Shown here in pieces: positions 1-7,693 of a DNA stretch of 64,000 nucleotides. The position numbers and the translations under genes are program-made. The stretch's first letter is position 1. Each line of letters opens with the position of its first letter. The notes beneath the pieces were generated by a model, which did no database searches, was not told the origin of the DNA, and saw nothing but the letters and a program-made list of their open reading frames with translations. Source of the stretch: DASUXA01 sp036378155 (GTDB lineage: Bacteria > Actinomycetota > Actinomycetes > Mycobacteriales > Micromonosporaceae); the NCBI GenBank assembly GCA_036378155.1, contig DASUXA010000109.1:62001-126000 (forward strand). The letters are read 5' to 3'.

Positions 1-1
1 C

Positions 2-106
2 GCGCTGAGCGCGCTGACCTGGCGGGTACAGCCGCCCGCGACCCGCGCGCTGCGCCTGCTCGTGCTGCTCGTCGTCCTGGTCATCGCGATCACCAAGCTG
101 CGCTGA
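2..106 (+). CDS. C-terminal end of a membrane protein (partial)
   Basis: Only the last 34 codons lie in the window, ending at the TGA at 104-106. The peptide ends in one strongly hydrophobic helix (Leu/Val/Ile-rich) followed by a short basic tail, ITKLR. That shape fits the last helix of a multi-pass membrane protein, for example a TauE/SafE-type exporter, but nothing diagnostic is visible, so the family is a guess. The reading frame has the high third-position GC of the neighbouring genes. It is followed by a short tandem repeat and then the zinc-uptake operon. Confidence 0.6.
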   Translation, partial: ALSALTWRVQPPATRALRLLVLLVVLVIAITKLR

Positions 107-113
107 GCGAGGC

Positions 114-167
114 GCGGCAGCACTCGCGACCGCGGCAGCACTCGCGACCGCGGCGACGCTCGCGACG
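114..167. repeat. Three tandem copies of an 18-bp unit
   Basis: The units lie at 114-131, 132-149 and 150-167. The first two are identical (GCGGCAGCACTCGCGACC) and the third differs at a few positions. The array fills the gap between the partial membrane gene and the znuA promoter. No coding frame or hairpin was recognised in it. Confidence 0.75.
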
Positions 168-200
168 CGGGCCGGCGCGGAACCATGCACGGATGCTCTT

Positions 201-237
201 TTGACAATGATTGTCATTACCGACCAGAGTGGGAGCC
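201..237 (+). promoter_or_regulatory. znuA promoter with an overlapping Zur-type operator
   Basis: A perfect 7-1-7 inverted repeat, TGACAAT-G-ATTGTCA, lies at 202-216 and matches the shape of Fur/Zur-family operators. It overlaps a consensus -35 (TTGACA, 201-206). A weaker -10 (CAGAGT, 225-230) follows after 18 bp and sits 7 nt before the GTG start at 238, so the transcript would be leaderless. A repressor bound here would block RNA polymerase. A zur gene is encoded 3 kb downstream in the same run of genes. The operator is seen directly; its assignment to Zur rather than another Fur protein is inferred from the zinc genes it controls. Confidence 0.8.
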
Positions 238-1182
238 GTGCTTATCCGTGCCCGCCTGGTCAGCCGGGCGATCGGGGCGCTGGCGACCCTGATCGCGCTC
301 GCCGCGTGCGCGGTCGGCTGCGCGGCGCGCCCGACTGCCGACCCCGGTCGCATCGGGGTGGTGGCCGCTTTCTACCCGCTGCAGTTCCTCGTCGAGCGGA
401 TCGGCGGCGACCGGGTACACGTCACCAACCTGGTGAAGCCCGGCGCGGAGCCGCACGACCTCGAACTCAGCCCCCGGCAGATGGCCCAGGTCGCCGACGC
501 GCGACTGGTGGTGTACCTGCGGGGCTTCCAGCCCGCCGTGGACGAGGCGGTCGACCTCGAGGCGTCCGACCGGGCGGTCGACGGGCTCGCGGCGGTCGCC
601 ACCCGGCAGACGACCGAGGAGGTCGGCAACGACCCGACGACGCCGCGCGGTACCGGAGCAGCCGTCGTCGACCCGCACGTCTGGCTCGACCCGGCACGGT
701 ACGCGCGGATCGCCGACGCGGTCGCGGCGCGACTGGTCGCGATCGACCCACCCAACGCCGAGCGGTACCGCCGGCAGCTCGCCCACCTGCGCCGCGACCT
801 CGACGCCCTGGACGGTGAGTACCGGACCGGACTGGCGCACTGCGCCCGGCGCGACATCGTGACCAGCCACGCGGCGTTCGGATACCTCGCCGACCGGTAC
901 CACCTGAGCCAGGTCGCGATCACCGGGCTGACCCCGGAGCAGGAGCCGTCGCCGCAGCGGCTCGCCGAGGTAGCACGGGTCGCCCGGTCGACCGGTACGA
1001 CCACGGTGTTTTTCGAGACGCTCGTCTCGCCGAAGGTCGCCGAGGCGCTGGCCGGCGAGGTGGGCGCACGGGCGGAGGTACTCAATCCGATCGAGGGGCT
1101 TCCGCCCGGATCAACCGGAAACTACCTGTCGGTGATGCGCGACAACCTGCGCGCGCTGCGGCAGGCGCTGGGCTGTTCGTGA
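238..1182 (+). CDS. znuA: Zinc ABC transporter substrate-binding lipoprotein ZnuA
   Basis: A periplasmic-binding protein of the cluster 9 (ZnuA/TroA) family that captures Zn(II) outside the membrane and hands it to ZnuB. The N-terminus has a signal peptide with lipoboxes at LAAC (Cys24) and AVGC (Cys28). The expected metal ligands are visible: His73 in the PHDLE segment, the His of DPHVWLDP near residue 148, the His of SHAAFGY near residue 213 and an acidic residue near FFET. The His-rich loop between the first two ligands, common in ZnuA, is absent. GTG 238 was preferred to an upstream TTG at 211, which lies inside the operator. It is the first gene of znuA-znuC-znuB-smtB-zur. Confidence 0.9.
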   Translation: MLIRARLVSRAIGALATLIALAACAVGCAARPTADPGRIGVVAAFYPLQFLVERIGGDRVHVTNLVKPGAEPHDLELSPRQMAQVADARLVVYLRGFQPAVDEAVDLEASDRAVDGLAAVATRQTTEEVGNDPTTPRGTGAAVVDPHVWLDPARYARIADAVAARLVAIDPPNAERYRRQLAHLRRDLDALDGEYRTGLAHCARRDIVTSHAAFGYLADRYHLSQVAITGLTPEQEPSPQRLAEVARVARSTGTTTVFFETLVSPKVAEALAGEVGARAEVLNPIEGLPPGSTGNYLSVMRDNLRALRQALGCS

Positions 1183-1202
1183 GCGGACCTGAGGGAGATG
1201 CG

Positions 1203-1970
1203 ATGACGACGCCCGTGGTGGATGTGGCGCACGCGGTGGTCGCCTACGGCGGTCGACCGGTGCTGTCCGGCGTGTCGATGACGGTACGTCCGGGCGAGGT
1301 GGTCGCCATTCTGGGCGCCAACGGCTCCGGCAAGTCGACTCTGGTCCGGGCGATTCTGCGACTGGTACCGCTGACCGCGGGCGAGGTCCGGTTGTTCGGC
1401 ACCGCGCTGCCCGCGTTCCGCTCCTGGCGGCGGATCGGGTACGTGCCGCAGCGGATCGGGGCGAGCAGCGGGGTACCGGCGACCGTGCGCGAAGTGGTCG
1501 CCGCCGGTCGCCTCGCCCGGCGCGGCTTCGGGCGACTCCCCCACGCCCGCGACCGCCACGCGGTCACCGACGCGCTGGCGGCGGTGGGGCTGGACGACCG
1601 CGCCGACGCGCCGGTGAGCACGCTGTCCGGCGGGCAGCAGCAGCGCACCCTGATCGCGCGCGCCCTGGCGGGCGAACCCGACCTGCTGGTGATGGACGAG
1701 CCGACGGCGGGGGTGGACGCGGCGAGCCAGCAGGCGTTCGCCGACGCGCTGTCCCGGTTCGTCGCCGGCGGCGGTACCGTCCTGCTGGTCGCGCACGAAC
1801 TGGGACCGCTGCAGCCGATCATCAACCGGGCAGTGGTGATCCATCAGGGTCGGGTCGCGCACACCGGGGCGGTACCCGAACCGGCGGGCTACCACGCCGA
1901 ACCCGGTCACGACCATGTCCACCCGCACGCGCCCGCCGAGACGACGACGCACGGCGTCTGGAGCATGTGA
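1203..1970 (+). CDS. znuC: Zinc ABC transporter ATP-binding protein ZnuC
   Basis: The ATPase that powers zinc import through ZnuB. Walker A (GANGSGKST), the ABC signature (LSGGQQQR) and Walker B followed by the catalytic Glu (LLVMDEPT) are all present, in a 255-residue protein of normal length. The C-terminus is His-rich (YHAEPGHDHVHPH), a common feature of ZnuC proteins and a possible local zinc sensor. ATG 1203 was chosen because a strong GAGGGAG lies 5 nt upstream; a GTG at 1179 overlapping znuA has none. The stop overlaps the znuB start by one base, so the two are translationally coupled. Confidence 0.92.
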   Translation: MTTPVVDVAHAVVAYGGRPVLSGVSMTVRPGEVVAILGANGSGKSTLVRAILRLVPLTAGEVRLFGTALPAFRSWRRIGYVPQRIGASSGVPATVREVVAAGRLARRGFGRLPHARDRHAVTDALAAVGLDDRADAPVSTLSGGQQQRTLIARALAGEPDLLVMDEPTAGVDAASQQAFADALSRFVAGGGTVLLVAHELGPLQPIINRAVVIHQGRVAHTGAVPEPAGYHAEPGHDHVHPHAPAETTTHGVWSM

Positions 1971-2848
1971 TGGGGCTGTTCGCGTACGACTTCATGACGC
2001 GCGCCATGCTCGGCGCGCTGATCACCGGGCTGGCGGCGCCCAGCATCGGGATCTACCTCGTCCAGCGGCGGCTGTCGCTGATCGGCGACGGGATCGGGCA
2101 CATCGCCCTCACCGGTGTCGGTATCGGACTGCTCACCGGACGCGACCCGGTGCTCACCGCGGTGCTGGTGTCGGCGGTCGGCGCGGTCGCCGTCGAACTG
2201 ATCCGCGAACGCGGTCGTACCTCCGGCGACATCGCCCTGGCGATGCTGTTCTACGGCGGCATCTCCGGCGGCGTGGTGCTGGTCAGCCTGTCCAGCGACC
2301 ACAGCAGCGCCAGCCTCATGTCGTACCTGTTCGGGTCGCCGCTGACCACGTCGCGCGTGGACCTGGTGGTGATGGCGGTACTCGGCGCGGCGGTGCTCGC
2401 CGTGGCGCTGCTGCTTCGGCCGTGGCTGTTCGCGATCAGCCAGGACGAGGAGTTCGCGCGGGTGTCCGGGTTGCCGGTACGGGCGTTGAACCTGCTGCTC
2501 GCGGTGACCACCTCGGTGACCGTCACCGTCGCCATGCGCGCGGTCGGGTTGCTGCTGGTGAGCGCCCTGATGGTGGTACCGGTCGCGACGGCGCAACAGG
2601 TGACCCGCGGGTTCCGCGCCACCATGTACCTGGCGATGACCCTGGGCATGGTCGCCGCGATCGCCGGCATCGGCGTCTCCTGGCAGCTCAACACCGCGCC
2701 CGGCGCGACGATCGTGCTGCTCGCCATCGCCGGGTTCCTCGTCGTGACGCTGGCCGCGGCGGGCTGGCGGGCGGTACGTCGCGGGCAGGTCCGACGCGGG
2801 TCGGCGGCGGAGCCGGTCGAACCGCCGGAGGTCGTACTGGAACGATGA
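1970..2848 (+). CDS. znuB: Zinc ABC transporter permease ZnuB
   Basis: A multi-pass inner-membrane permease of the ZnuB/TroC family, 292 residues with about eight hydrophobic segments. The family-typical start of the fold (FMTRAMLGALITGLAAPSIGIYLVQRRLSLIGDG) is recognisable, as is the conserved ISQDEEFARVSGLPV loop. It forms the transport channel with ZnuC on the cytoplasmic side. ATG 1970 shares a base with the znuC stop. Its own stop (TGA 2846-2848) lies within an ATGA at 2845, immediately before the smtB-like gene, consistent with one transcript. Confidence 0.92.
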   Translation: MGLFAYDFMTRAMLGALITGLAAPSIGIYLVQRRLSLIGDGIGHIALTGVGIGLLTGRDPVLTAVLVSAVGAVAVELIRERGRTSGDIALAMLFYGGISGGVVLVSLSSDHSSASLMSYLFGSPLTTSRVDLVVMAVLGAAVLAVALLLRPWLFAISQDEEFARVSGLPVRALNLLLAVTTSVTVTVAMRAVGLLLVSALMVVPVATAQQVTRGFRATMYLAMTLGMVAAIAGIGVSWQLNTAPGATIVLLAIAGFLVVTLAAAGWRAVRRGQVRRGSAAEPVEPPEVVLER

Positions 2849-2865
2849 TCGGATACGGTGAGCCC

Positions 2866-3156
2866 ATGAGCGCTGTCGCCGGGTACGAGGCAGCGGGCGA
2901 ACTGCTGCGGGCTCTCGCCGCGCCCCTGCGCATCGCGATCGTCACCCACCTGCGCGACGGGTCGCGCTGCGTACACGAACTGGTCGACGCGCTCGGCGCG
3001 CCGCAGCCGCTGATCTCCCAGCATCTGCGGGTGCTCCGGGCGGCGGGGGTGGTGCGGGGCGCGCGGCGCGGGCGGGAGATCGAGTACTCGTTGACCGACG
3101 AGCACATCGCGCACATCGTCGCGGACGCGGTCAGCCATGCCCGCGAGGCGGGTTAG
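2866..3156 (+). CDS. smtB: ArsR/SmtB-family zinc sensor repressor
   Basis: A 96-residue winged-helix repressor of the ArsR family. The recognition helix region reads QPLISQHLRVLRAAGVV. The last helix carries Asp78, His80, His91 and Glu94 in the spacing D-x-H-x10-H-x2-E, which is the alpha-5 zinc site of SmtB/CzrA-type sensors, so zinc is the likely inducer. The Cys pair of ArsR-type arsenic sensors is missing. Family alignment favours ATG 2866; an ATG at 2845 would overlap the znuB stop and add seven residues. In M. tuberculosis an smtB gene also precedes the zur/furB gene. It probably derepresses downstream genes when zinc is high. Confidence 0.85.
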   Translation: MSAVAGYEAAGELLRALAAPLRIAIVTHLRDGSRCVHELVDALGAPQPLISQHLRVLRAAGVVRGARRGREIEYSLTDEHIAHIVADAVSHAREAG

Positions 3157-3208
3157 CCGATCGGCGTGGGGAGGGCGGACGGATGGTCGCGAACCACAAT
3201 TGGGCGTC

Positions 3209-3601
3209 ATGAACAACGGTCAGCAGCGCACCACCAGACAGCGGAGCGCGGTCTCGGCGCTGCTCAGCGCGGTGGACGGGTTCCACAGCGCGCAGGAGTT
3301 GCACGCCATGTTGCGCGAGCGGGGCGAGCGGGTCGGGTTGACCACGGTGTACCGGACGCTGCAGTCGCTCGCCGACGCCGGTGAGATCGACGTGATGCGG
3401 CTGCCCGGCGGGGAGCACCTGTACCGGCGGTGCAGCGAGGGACACCATCACCACCTGGTGTGCCGGGCCTGTGGTCGCACCGTCGAGGTCGAAGGTCCGA
3501 CCGTGGAGCACTGGGCGGACCGTACCGCCGAACGGTACGGGTTCGTGGACATCAGCCACACATTCGAGATCTTTGGTACGTGCCCTGCGTGTGCGGGATA
3601 G
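3209..3601 (+). CDS. zur: Zinc uptake regulator Zur (Fur family)
   Basis: A 130-residue Fur-family repressor that binds DNA when loaded with zinc. The DNA-binding helix region (GLTTVYRTLQSLADAGEID) is canonical. Two CxxC pairs, Cys85/Cys88 (CRAC) and Cys125/Cys128 (CPAC), form the structural zinc site. The run HHHH before the first pair supplies sensory ligands. Together with the znuABC neighbours this argues for Zur rather than Fur. The start at ATG 3209 has no Shine-Dalgarno but follows CACAAT at 3195-3200 by 8 nt, so a separate leaderless transcript is possible. The operator before znuA is its presumed target. Confidence 0.9.
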   Translation: MNNGQQRTTRQRSAVSALLSAVDGFHSAQELHAMLRERGERVGLTTVYRTLQSLADAGEIDVMRLPGGEHLYRRCSEGHHHHLVCRACGRTVEVEGPTVEHWADRTAERYGFVDISHTFEIFGTCPACAG

Positions 3602-3620
3602 TTGGCGCAGTCTGTCATTT

Positions 3621-4229
3621 GTGAAGCTGTATGCCGACCTTCCCCGGGTACGTGGCCGGCAGATCGTCACCGACCTGCTGGTAGTGGTGTGGCTGTGGTT
3701 CTGGATCTGGGCCGCGGTCAAGGTGTACGACCTGGTCGAGAAGCTGGCCGTGCCGGGTCGGAAGCTGGAAGGCGCCGGCGACGGGATGGCCGGTGGGCTG
3801 TCCGACGCCGGCGACAAGGTGCGTTCGGTACCGGGCGTCGGCGGGGCGCTGGCGAGTCCGCTGGACAAGGCGGCGGGCGCGGCGAACTCGGTCGCCGACG
3901 CGGGGCGCGAGCAGCAGGTACTCGTCCACGACCTGGCTGTCCTGCTGGTCGCGCTGGTGCTGGCGGTACCGGTCGCGCTGGTGCTGTTCGGCTGGCTGCC
4001 GCTGCGGGTGCGCTGGATCCGCCGAGCCAGTTCCGCCGCCACCCTGCGCGACGGGCTCGCCGGACGCGACCTGCTGGCCCTGCGCGCGCTGGCTGGGCAG
4101 CCGCTGCGCCGACTGGTCGCGGTACACGCCGAGCCGAGCGTGGCGTGGCGCTCCGGCGACCGCGCCACCGTCGACGCGCTCGCCGCGCTCGAACTGCGCT
4201 CGCTCGGATTGCGGGTACCGCGCCGGTAA
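3621..4229 (+). CDS. Conserved two-helix membrane protein of unknown function
   Basis: A 202-residue protein with a transmembrane segment near residues 15-35 (LLVVVWLWFWIWAAVKVY), a soluble stretch of about 75 residues rich in Gly, Ala and Asp, a second transmembrane segment (LLVALVLAVPVALVLFGWLPL) and a basic cytoplasmic tail. The soluble part has repeated GDKV/AGAANSVADAG phrases reminiscent of amphipathic helices. I do not recognise a named family. GTG 3621 was chosen because it opens the region of consistent codon use; no clear ribosome-binding site precedes it. It lies 19 bp after zur and may be read through from it. Confidence 0.75.
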   Translation: MKLYADLPRVRGRQIVTDLLVVVWLWFWIWAAVKVYDLVEKLAVPGRKLEGAGDGMAGGLSDAGDKVRSVPGVGGALASPLDKAAGAANSVADAGREQQVLVHDLAVLLVALVLAVPVALVLFGWLPLRVRWIRRASSAATLRDGLAGRDLLALRALAGQPLRRLVAVHAEPSVAWRSGDRATVDALAALELRSLGLRVPRR

Positions 4230-4327
4230 CGGCCGACTGCTGAGTCGCGATCTCGGCAGCGATGAGTCGCGCGTGCTGGCAGAGTCAATACCTCAGCGAG
4301 GATGACCGATTCGACAAGGAGCGACAG

Positions 4328-4918
4328 ATGCGCGTGGTGATCAGCGACTTCGTCAGCCTCGACGGGGTTTCTCAAGCGCCCGGCGGCGCGCAGGAGGACA
4401 CCGACGGCGGGTTTGCCCACGGCGGGTGGTCGATGCCGTTCTTCGATCCGGAACGGATGGGCGCGGCGATCGGCGAGACGATGGCAACGACGACGGCGCT
4501 GCTGTTCGGTCGCCGGACCTGGCAGGGCATGGCGGCGGCGTGGCCGGGGCAGGCCGGCGACCCGTTCGCCGACCGGATGAACGAGATCGACAAGTACGTG
4601 GTGTCGCGCACGCTCACCCAGGACGACCTGGTGTGGAACAACAGCAGGCTGCTGCCGCCGGACGACCTGGTCGGCGCGGTACAGCGGCTGCGCGACCGGG
4701 ACGGCGGCGACATCCAGGTGATGGGCAGCCTCACCCTCGCCCGCACACTGATCAGCCACGACCTGGTGGACGAGTACCGCCTGATGATCGAGCCGATCCG
4801 GCTCGGCGGCGGCAAGCGGTTGTTCCCCGACGACGGACAGGCGCGCACCCTGGAACTCGTCAACGCGACGACCAGCAAGACCGGTGTGCTGATCTGCACG
4901 TACCGCCCGGTGCGCTGA
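4328..4918 (+). CDS. Dihydrofolate reductase-like (RibD C-terminal domain) protein
   Basis: A 196-residue single-domain protein of the RibD C-terminal/DHFR-like superfamily, a stand-alone NADPH-dependent reductase fold widespread in actinobacteria. The typical opening (VVISDFVSLDGV), the LLFGRRTWQGM helix, the QVMGSLTLARTL cofactor-binding segment and the closing IRLGGGKRLFPD loop are present. Its substrate is unknown; most of these proteins are not part of riboflavin or folate synthesis. A strong AAGGAG lies 6 nt before ATG 4328, which fixes the start. It is monocistronic and is followed by a long palindromic repeat. Confidence 0.85.
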   Translation: MRVVISDFVSLDGVSQAPGGAQEDTDGGFAHGGWSMPFFDPERMGAAIGETMATTTALLFGRRTWQGMAAAWPGQAGDPFADRMNEIDKYVVSRTLTQDDLVWNNSRLLPPDDLVGAVQRLRDRDGGDIQVMGSLTLARTLISHDLVDEYRLMIEPIRLGGGKRLFPDDGQARTLELVNATTSKTGVLICTYRPVR

Positions 4919-4987
4919 CCCGGTCGCGCCCGCGGTTTCCGGGCGTCCCGGTCGCGCCCGCGCCGCATTCGGGTGTCGCGACACGGG

Positions 4988-5050
4988 CACACCGCTGGTG
5001 GTGTGGCCACACCACCAGCGGTGTGAGCATCCTGGGATGCTCACACCGCT
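4988..5050. repeat. Dispersed palindromic element, copy A (two overlapping perfect hairpins)
   Basis: The first palindrome has 19-bp perfect arms with no loop (4988-5006 with 5007-5025; core CGCTGGTGGTGTGG / CCACACCACCAGCG). The second has 16-bp arms (5017-5032 with 5035-5050) around a two-base TG loop and contains GCATCCTGGGATGC. The right arm of the first is part of the left arm of the second, so the two hairpins exclude each other. Related copies lie at 22212-22249 and 56634-56687. The element lies between convergent genes and may also stop transcription of both. Confidence 0.85.
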
Positions 5051-5112
5051 CAGGACGTCGACCAGCCAGCGGTGGGACCGACGCCGGTGCGCCTACCTGC
5101 GGCGTCGCCCGA

Positions 5113-5532
5113 TCAGCCTTGCTGCCCGCCGGCGATGTTGACCAGCCAACCGATACCGAACTTGTCGACGCACATGCCGAACGTGTCGCCCCACGGCGCC
5201 TTCTCCAGCGGCATGGTGACGGTGCCGCCGTCGGACAGCTTCTCCCAGTACCCGCGCAGTTTGGCTTCGTCGTCCCCGCTGAGCGAGATGGAGAAGTTGG
5301 TGCCCGGCCGGTACTCCATCTGGTTCGGCGTGTCCGCCGCCATCAGGACGAGCCCGTCGTCCGTGGTCAACTGCGCGTGCATGGTCTTGTCCTGCTCGGC
5401 GGGGTCCTCGCTGGCGTGGAAGTCGGCGAAGGTGCTGCGGTTCAGTTGACCGCCGAACACGGACTGGTAGAACTCCATCGCCTCTTTCGCGTTGTCGCGA
5501 AAGTTGAGGTACGGGTTGAGCAGCGTAGCCAT
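5113..5532 (-). CDS. VOC (glyoxalase-fold) protein, PhnB-like
   Basis: A 139-residue protein of the vicinal-oxygen-chelate superfamily, subgroup often annotated PhnB or 3-demethylubiquinone methyltransferase-like. The hallmarks are the opening LNPYLNFRDNAKEAMEFYQSVFGG and the closing APWGDTFGMCVDKFGIGWLVNI. These proteins are rarely characterised and no phosphonate genes lie nearby, so the name says little about function. ATG 5532 is preceded by AAGGGGGA 6-7 nt upstream on the minus strand. The gene is separated from the upstream acyl-CoA dehydrogenase by a long hairpin and is probably transcribed alone. Confidence 0.88.
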   Translation of the reverse strand: MATLLNPYLNFRDNAKEAMEFYQSVFGGQLNRSTFADFHASEDPAEQDKTMHAQLTTDDGLVLMAADTPNQMEYRPGTNFSISLSGDDEAKLRGYWEKLSDGGTVTMPLEKAPWGDTFGMCVDKFGIGWLVNIAGGQQG

Positions 5533-5603
5533 GATTGATTCCCCCTTCGTCGTCTGCCCCATTCTTGATGCGGGGACCGACAAACTTGGGGGACTTCACG
5601 AGA

Positions 5604-5647
5604 AGCGCGACGCCCACGGCGTGTCGACACACCGTGGGCGTCGCGCT
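5604..5647. terminator. 44-bp near-perfect palindrome, probable terminator
   Basis: Arms 5604-5619 and 5632-5647 are perfectly complementary over 16 bp (AGCGCGACGCCCACGG and its complement). The centre carries the smaller palindrome GTGTCGACAC flanked by one C/A mismatch. It begins 13 bp downstream of the acyl-CoA dehydrogenase stop on the minus strand and about 70 bp upstream of the VOC gene start, the expected place for a terminator. There is no U tract, as is usual in actinobacteria. Confidence 0.7.
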
Positions 5648-5659
5648 CAGAGCCGCGGC

Positions 5660-7633
5660 TCAGTCCGCCGGCAGCCGCCGCCGTACGTCCTGCTCACTGG
5701 ACGGACCGGGCTGCCAGGCGGCGACCCAGGGCGCCCCGCCGGCCGGCGGCAGCACGCCCTCCTCCAGGAACGCGTACCGACCCCCGACGATCCGCTTGGC
5801 GGCTTCGACGTCGACGGCGTCGGTGTTGTCCCACAGCGCCTCGAACAGCCGCTCCACCCGGATGTGCGCCTGGCGGCAGAACAGGTCGGCGAGCTCACGA
5901 CCCTCGGCGAGACCTTCCGCCTGTGCCCGTACACAGGACGCCGCCATCGCGAACAGTTCCGCGCCGATGTCCACGATCCGACCGAGGAACGCCTGCTTGC
6001 GCTCCATCTTGCCCTGCCAGCGCGCCATCCCGTAGAACGTCTCCCGAGCCATCCGGCGCGCGGAGCGCTCGACGAACCGCAGGTGCGGCGCGAGCGACCC
6101 GAAGTCGCGGTACGAGCCGGGCACCTGACCCTTGCCGGCGACCAGCGTCGGCAGCCACTTGGCGTAGAAACCGCCCGCCTTGACCCCCGCCTTCGCCTTG
6201 CGACCGAGGTCCGCCTGCGGGTCGATGATGTCCCCGGCGACCGCCAGGTGGGCGTCCACCGCCTCGCGGGCGATGAACAGGTGCATGATCTCAGTCGAAC
6301 CCTCGAAGATCCGGTTGATCCGCAGGTCCCTCAGCAGTTGCTCGGCGTTGATCGCGCGCTCGCCGCGCGCGGACAGCGACGCCGCCGTCTCGTACCCGCG
6401 CCCGCCCCGGATCTGCACCAGCTCGTCGGCCATCAGCCAGGCCATCTCCGACCCGTACAGCTTGACCAGCGCCGCTTCGATCCGGATGTCGTTGCGGTCG
6501 TCGTCGGCGAGCATGCACGACAGGTTGAGCATGGACTCCAGCCCGTACGTGGTCGCCGCGATGAACGCCAGTTTGGTGGCGACCGCCTCGTGCTTGGCGA
6601 CCGGCAGCCCCCACTGCACCCGCTCCGCCGCCCATTCGCGCGCCACCCGCAGGCTGTACTTGCCGGCGCCGACGCACATCGCGGGCAGCGACAGCCGACC
6701 GGTGTTCAGCGTGGTCAGGGCGATCTTCAGGCCCTGCCCCTCCCGGCCGATGACGTTCTCCGCGGGTACGAAGACGTCGTGGAAGCGGGTGACGCTGTTC
6801 TCCAACCCGCGCAGACCCATGAACGCGTTGCGCTTCTCGATCGTCACGCCCGGCGAGTCGGCTTCCACCACGAACGCGGTGATCCCGCCCCGGTGCCCCT
6901 CCGACCTCGGTACCTGCGCCATCACCACGAGCAGGGTGGCGAGCGTGCCGTTCGTCGCCCACAGCTTGACGCCGTTGAGCCGGTACCCGCCCTCGACCGG
7001 TTCCGCCGTGGTGCGCAGTCGCGCCGGGTCCGACCCGACGTCCGGCTCGGTGAGCAGGAACGCGGACACCTCGCCGGCGGCGAGCCGGGGCAGGAACTTC
7101 TGCTTCTGCTGCTCGGTGCCGAACAGCTTGAGCGGCTGCGGTACGCCGATCGACTGGTGCGCGGACAGCAACGCGGACACCGACGGATTCGCCGAGCCCA
7201 GCAGCATCAGTGTCTTGCAGTAGTAGTAGTTGCTCAGCCCGAGCCCGCCGTACTTCTCGTCGATCTTCATGCCGAAGGCGCCGAGATCGGCGAGCCCGCG
7301 CAACACGTCGTCGGGGATGCGGGCGTCCCGCTCGATCTGCTCGTTGTCGATCGTGGTCTCGGCGAACTCGCGCGTCTTCGCGAGGAACGGCTCCGCCTTG
7401 GCGGTGCTCTCCGGCGACGGGCTGGGCCACGGGTTGATCAGGTCGAGGCGCAGGCGACCGAGGAACAGTTCCTTGCCGAAGCTCGGCTTGCGCCACTCGG
7501 ACTCGCGAGCGGCTTCGGCGACCTGGCGCGCCTGCCTCTCGTCGACGTGGGCGGTGGTTTGCGGGCCGGTCCGGTCCGCGCCGGGCTGGCCTGCGATGGG
7601 CTGGTCGGCGGGCGGACGCTCGGTCGTCGTCAT
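5660..7633 (-). CDS. Large acyl-CoA dehydrogenase family protein
   Basis: A 657-residue FAD-dependent dehydrogenase that would introduce the alpha-beta double bond into an acyl-CoA. It is longer than the usual 380-400 residue members: the catalytic ACAD core spans roughly residues 80-460 and about 190 C-terminal residues form an extra helical domain, as in VLCAD-like proteins. The FAD/substrate motif LLTEPDVGSDPARL, the KLWATNG loop and NRIFEGSTEI with the presumed catalytic Glu are visible. The first 45 residues are disordered, Pro/Gly-rich. ATG 7633 has GGGAG 5-6 nt upstream. No electron-transfer flavoprotein or other beta-oxidation gene is adjacent, so the chain-length preference cannot be inferred. 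Confidence 0.9.
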   Translation of the reverse strand: MTTTERPPADQPIAGQPGADRTGPQTTAHVDERQARQVAEAARESEWRKPSFGKELFLGRLRLDLINPWPSPSPESTAKAEPFLAKTREFAETTIDNEQIERDARIPDDVLRGLADLGAFGMKIDEKYGGLGLSNYYYCKTLMLLGSANPSVSALLSAHQSIGVPQPLKLFGTEQQKQKFLPRLAAGEVSAFLLTEPDVGSDPARLRTTAEPVEGGYRLNGVKLWATNGTLATLLVVMAQVPRSEGHRGGITAFVVEADSPGVTIEKRNAFMGLRGLENSVTRFHDVFVPAENVIGREGQGLKIALTTLNTGRLSLPAMCVGAGKYSLRVAREWAAERVQWGLPVAKHEAVATKLAFIAATTYGLESMLNLSCMLADDDRNDIRIEAALVKLYGSEMAWLMADELVQIRGGRGYETAASLSARGERAINAEQLLRDLRINRIFEGSTEIMHLFIAREAVDAHLAVAGDIIDPQADLGRKAKAGVKAGGFYAKWLPTLVAGKGQVPGSYRDFGSLAPHLRFVERSARRMARETFYGMARWQGKMERKQAFLGRIVDIGAELFAMAASCVRAQAEGLAEGRELADLFCRQAHIRVERLFEALWDNTDAVDVEAAKRIVGGRYAFLEEGVLPPAGGAPWVAAWQPGPSSEQDVRRRLPAD

Positions 7634-7693
7634 GGCCACTCCCTGGTGCTTACCGGTGACGGACGGTGGCGCGACCCACGTTACTCGCGGGTG

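Noticed and set aside
211..237. TTG 211 as the znuA start
   Set aside because: It lies inside the operator and before the -10 hexamer, so it would not be in the transcript predicted from TTGACA at 201.
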